From: an uncultured beta proteobacterium | Lineage (GTDB): Bacteria > Pseudomonadota > Gammaproteobacteria > Burkholderiales > Burkholderiaceae | Direction: 5' to 3' | DNA: 14,929 nucleotides | Assembly (NCBI GenBank): GCA_903843315.1 | Contig: CAIMPQ010000058.1 | Coordinates: 1 to 14,929 of the forward strand | In this document: in pieces, positions 13,497-14,929 of the stretch | Numbering within the stretch: position 1 is the first letter of the stretch | Layout of the letters: the number at the start of each line of letters is the position of its first letter | The notes under the pieces: generated by a model | The model's input: only the letters and a program-made list of their open reading frames with translations | Database searches by the model: none | Told to the model about the DNA's origin: nothing | Program-made: the position numbers and the translations under genes

Positions 13497-14929
13497 CTGC
13501 TCCATCGCTACGGGGGTCCCAGCCACCACGCAAGGTGCCTGATGGATCACGAATGATGCAGCCAGCATGACCTACTGTCTCATCAAAGGCATCTAGCATT
13601 TCAATCTCATGGCCTAGCGCGTGCAATTCTTTTGCAACCCAGGGGCTAAAGCGGGATTCTAATTTGAGACTATCGCTGGTTTGACCCCATGTACGCCCAA
13701 GCAACCAACGCGGACGGCTGATTGCATCTTGCGGATCTAGTCCATAAGTAGCGGTACGAGTAAATACAGCGCATTGGGTTTGTGGTTGGCCATCACCTCC
13801 CATGGTGCCGTACACCATTGAACGACCATCTTTAAATAAAGCCATTGCCGGATTGAGGGTGTGAAAAGGTTTGCGATAAGGCTCAAGATGGTTGAGTGTT
13901 TTAGGGTCTAACGAGAAGCTGCAGCCACGGTTCTGCCAATTTACACCCGACTTGGGTAGAACAATACCGGCGCCAAATTCATGATAAATACTTTGAATAA
14001 ACGAGACGCAATTACCATCGCCATCAATCACACCCATCCAAATAGTATCTGCTGGACCCTTACCCTGGCCCCAAGGTAAAGCTTTGTTGGGGTCGATGTT
14101 CTTAGCCAACTTTTTTAGAAACGCAGGAGACAAAAAGGATTGCGCATTTTTTGTCATGTAAGCAGGATCGGTTACAAACTGATCGCGAACCTTGAATGCT
14201 TGCTTGGTAGCCTCTACACAATGATGTACATACTCTGCACTATCAACCTTAAATCGCTTTAAGTTCAATTGATCTAGGATGCCAATGATCATTAACGACA
14301 CCACCCCTTGGGTAGGTGGGATCATGTTGTAAACATTACCGAGGCTATGTTTGAGCTCAAGGGGATTAATCAGTTTTGCATGATGACGATGTAGGTCACC
14401 TAAACGTAAAGGGCTACCAATATCGGTGAGTTCTTTTGCCAATAAGTCGGCAAGATCACCACGGTAATAATCCTCCGTTCCCTTTGTGGAAATTTGCCGC
14501 AAGGTTTTTGCAAGACGTTCTTGTTTGAAGATACTGCCAACAACTGGCGCTTTGCCATTGACCAAGAAGGTCTTGGAAAATCCTGGAATGGGGCTCAGCT
14601 CTTCGCGTTTTTTTGCAGTTAGGCTAGATTGGCTATACGTTACTGGAATGCCAGTTTCTGCATAGTAGATGGCATCTGCCAAAAGGCGAGATAAAGGAAT
14701 CTTGCCACCCAGACCTTGCTGAGAAAGCAGCTGCGCCGCACCCCAGCCAGAGATAGTGCCTGCGACCGTATTTGCTGCAACCGGTCCACGAAACGGAATG
14801 GCTTTGGTGATGCCACGCTCTGCATACCATTTCTTGGTAGCTAGACCAGCAGCTGCGCCGCACGCATCAATACCTCCCATCGCTTTGCCTGGTGAGTGAA
14901 CCACCCAAAAGGAGTCCCCACCAATGGAG
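13483..14929 (-). CDS. Gamma-glutamyltransferase-family enzyme, N-terminus off the window (partial)
   Basis: This is the main part of an N-terminal-nucleophile hydrolase of the gamma-glutamyltransferase family, which transfers or hydrolyses gamma-glutamyl groups of glutathione-like compounds after self-cleavage. About 481 codons are visible and the frame stays open to the right edge, where it reads SIGGDSFWVVHSPGKAMGG, so the true start is outside. The likely catalytic threonine is in KGPADTIWMGVIDGDGNCVS (codon at 14044-14046), marking the boundary between large and small chains. Other marks are MIPPTQGVVSL, GDGQPQTQ and a C-terminal GGWDPRSDGAVSAF. The P-P-T-Q-G and D-P-R-S-D-G elements resemble the YwrD-like branch more than classical GGT. 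Any signal peptide is out of view, so location in the cell cannot be judged. It converges on the TRIC-like gene with a 14 bp overlap. Confidence 0.88.
   Translation of the reverse strand, partial: SIGGDSFWVVHSPGKAMGGIDACGAAAGLATKKWYAERGITKAIPFRGPVAANTVAGTISGWGAAQLLSQQGLGGKIPLSRLLADAIYYAETGIPVTYSQSSLTAKKREELSPIPGFSKTFLVNGKAPVVGSIFKQERLAKTLRQISTKGTEDYYRGDLADLLAKELTDIGSPLRLGDLHRHHAKLINPLELKHSLGNVYNMIPPTQGVVSLMIIGILDQLNLKRFKVDSAEYVHHCVEATKQAFKVRDQFVTDPAYMTKNAQSFLSPAFLKKLAKNIDPNKALPWGQGKGPADTIWMGVIDGDGNCVSFIQSIYHEFGAGIVLPKSGVNWQNRGCSFSLDPKTLNHLEPYRKPFHTLNPAMALFKDGRSMVYGTMGGDGQPQTQCAVFTRTATYGLDPQDAISRPRWLLGRTWGQTSDSLKLESRFSPWVAKELHALGHEIEMLDAFDETVGHAGCIIRDPSGTLRGGWDPRSDGAVSAF

Noticed and set aside
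1..14929. CRISPR, mobile element, phage, toxin-antitoxin or defence island
   Set aside because: No direct-repeat array, transposase, integrase or known defence domain is visible; the genes are typical chromosomal ones.

Overview
The window looks like ordinary chromosome of a betaproteobacterium of the Burkholderiaceae. The moderately AT-leaning base composition and the set of genes (a glyQ/glyS, lnt, corC, ybeY, miaB block, a Rap1a/Tai-like secreted protein, a gamma carbonic anhydrase and maleylacetoacetate isomerase) suggest a Polynucleobacter-like freshwater bacterium. That assignment rests on recognition of the proteins only. I see no mobile element, CRISPR array, rRNA or tRNA, and no gap without a gene longer than about 140 bases.

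Positions 1-7610 are all on the minus strand. Read in the direction of transcription they encode a membrane ion antiporter, miaB (tRNA methylthiolation), ybeY (rRNA processing), corC (CBS-domain protein), lnt (lipoprotein N-acylation), glyQ and the first half of glyS (glycyl-tRNA synthetase alpha and beta). Gaps are small: 65 bp, an 11 bp overlap, then 58, 8, 59 and 31 bp. This is the classical miaB-ybeZ-ybeY-ybeX-lnt cluster, but ybeZ/phoH is missing and miaB runs straight into ybeY.

Positions 7669-8526 carry a single-domain rhodanese and an OsmC-family protein on the plus strand. Two small exported proteins follow on the minus strand: a glycine-zipper lipoprotein and a four-cysteine Rap1a/Tai-like protein. 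A strong intrinsic terminator for these two is embedded in the 3' end of the osmC-like gene.

Positions 9272-9408 form a divergent control region. It contains a sequence fitting the NtrC-binding consensus, upstream of an Amt ammonium transporter gene. The Amt gene is followed by a gamma carbonic anhydrase gene, which has a perfect TATAAT only 5 nt before its ATG, and an AEC-type permease that starts with TTG 3 nt after the preceding stop.

Positions 12096-14929 contain maleylacetoacetate isomerase (minus), a TRIC/UPF0126 membrane protein (plus) and the C-terminal part of a gamma-glutamyltransferase-family enzyme (minus, running off the right edge). Two convergent pairs overlap at their 3' ends.

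Most of the window is housekeeping DNA. I found no convincing new defence or mobile system. The points worth following are the loss of ybeZ, the NtrC site, the possible leaderless gene, the terminator inside a coding region and the immunity-like protein without a partner.
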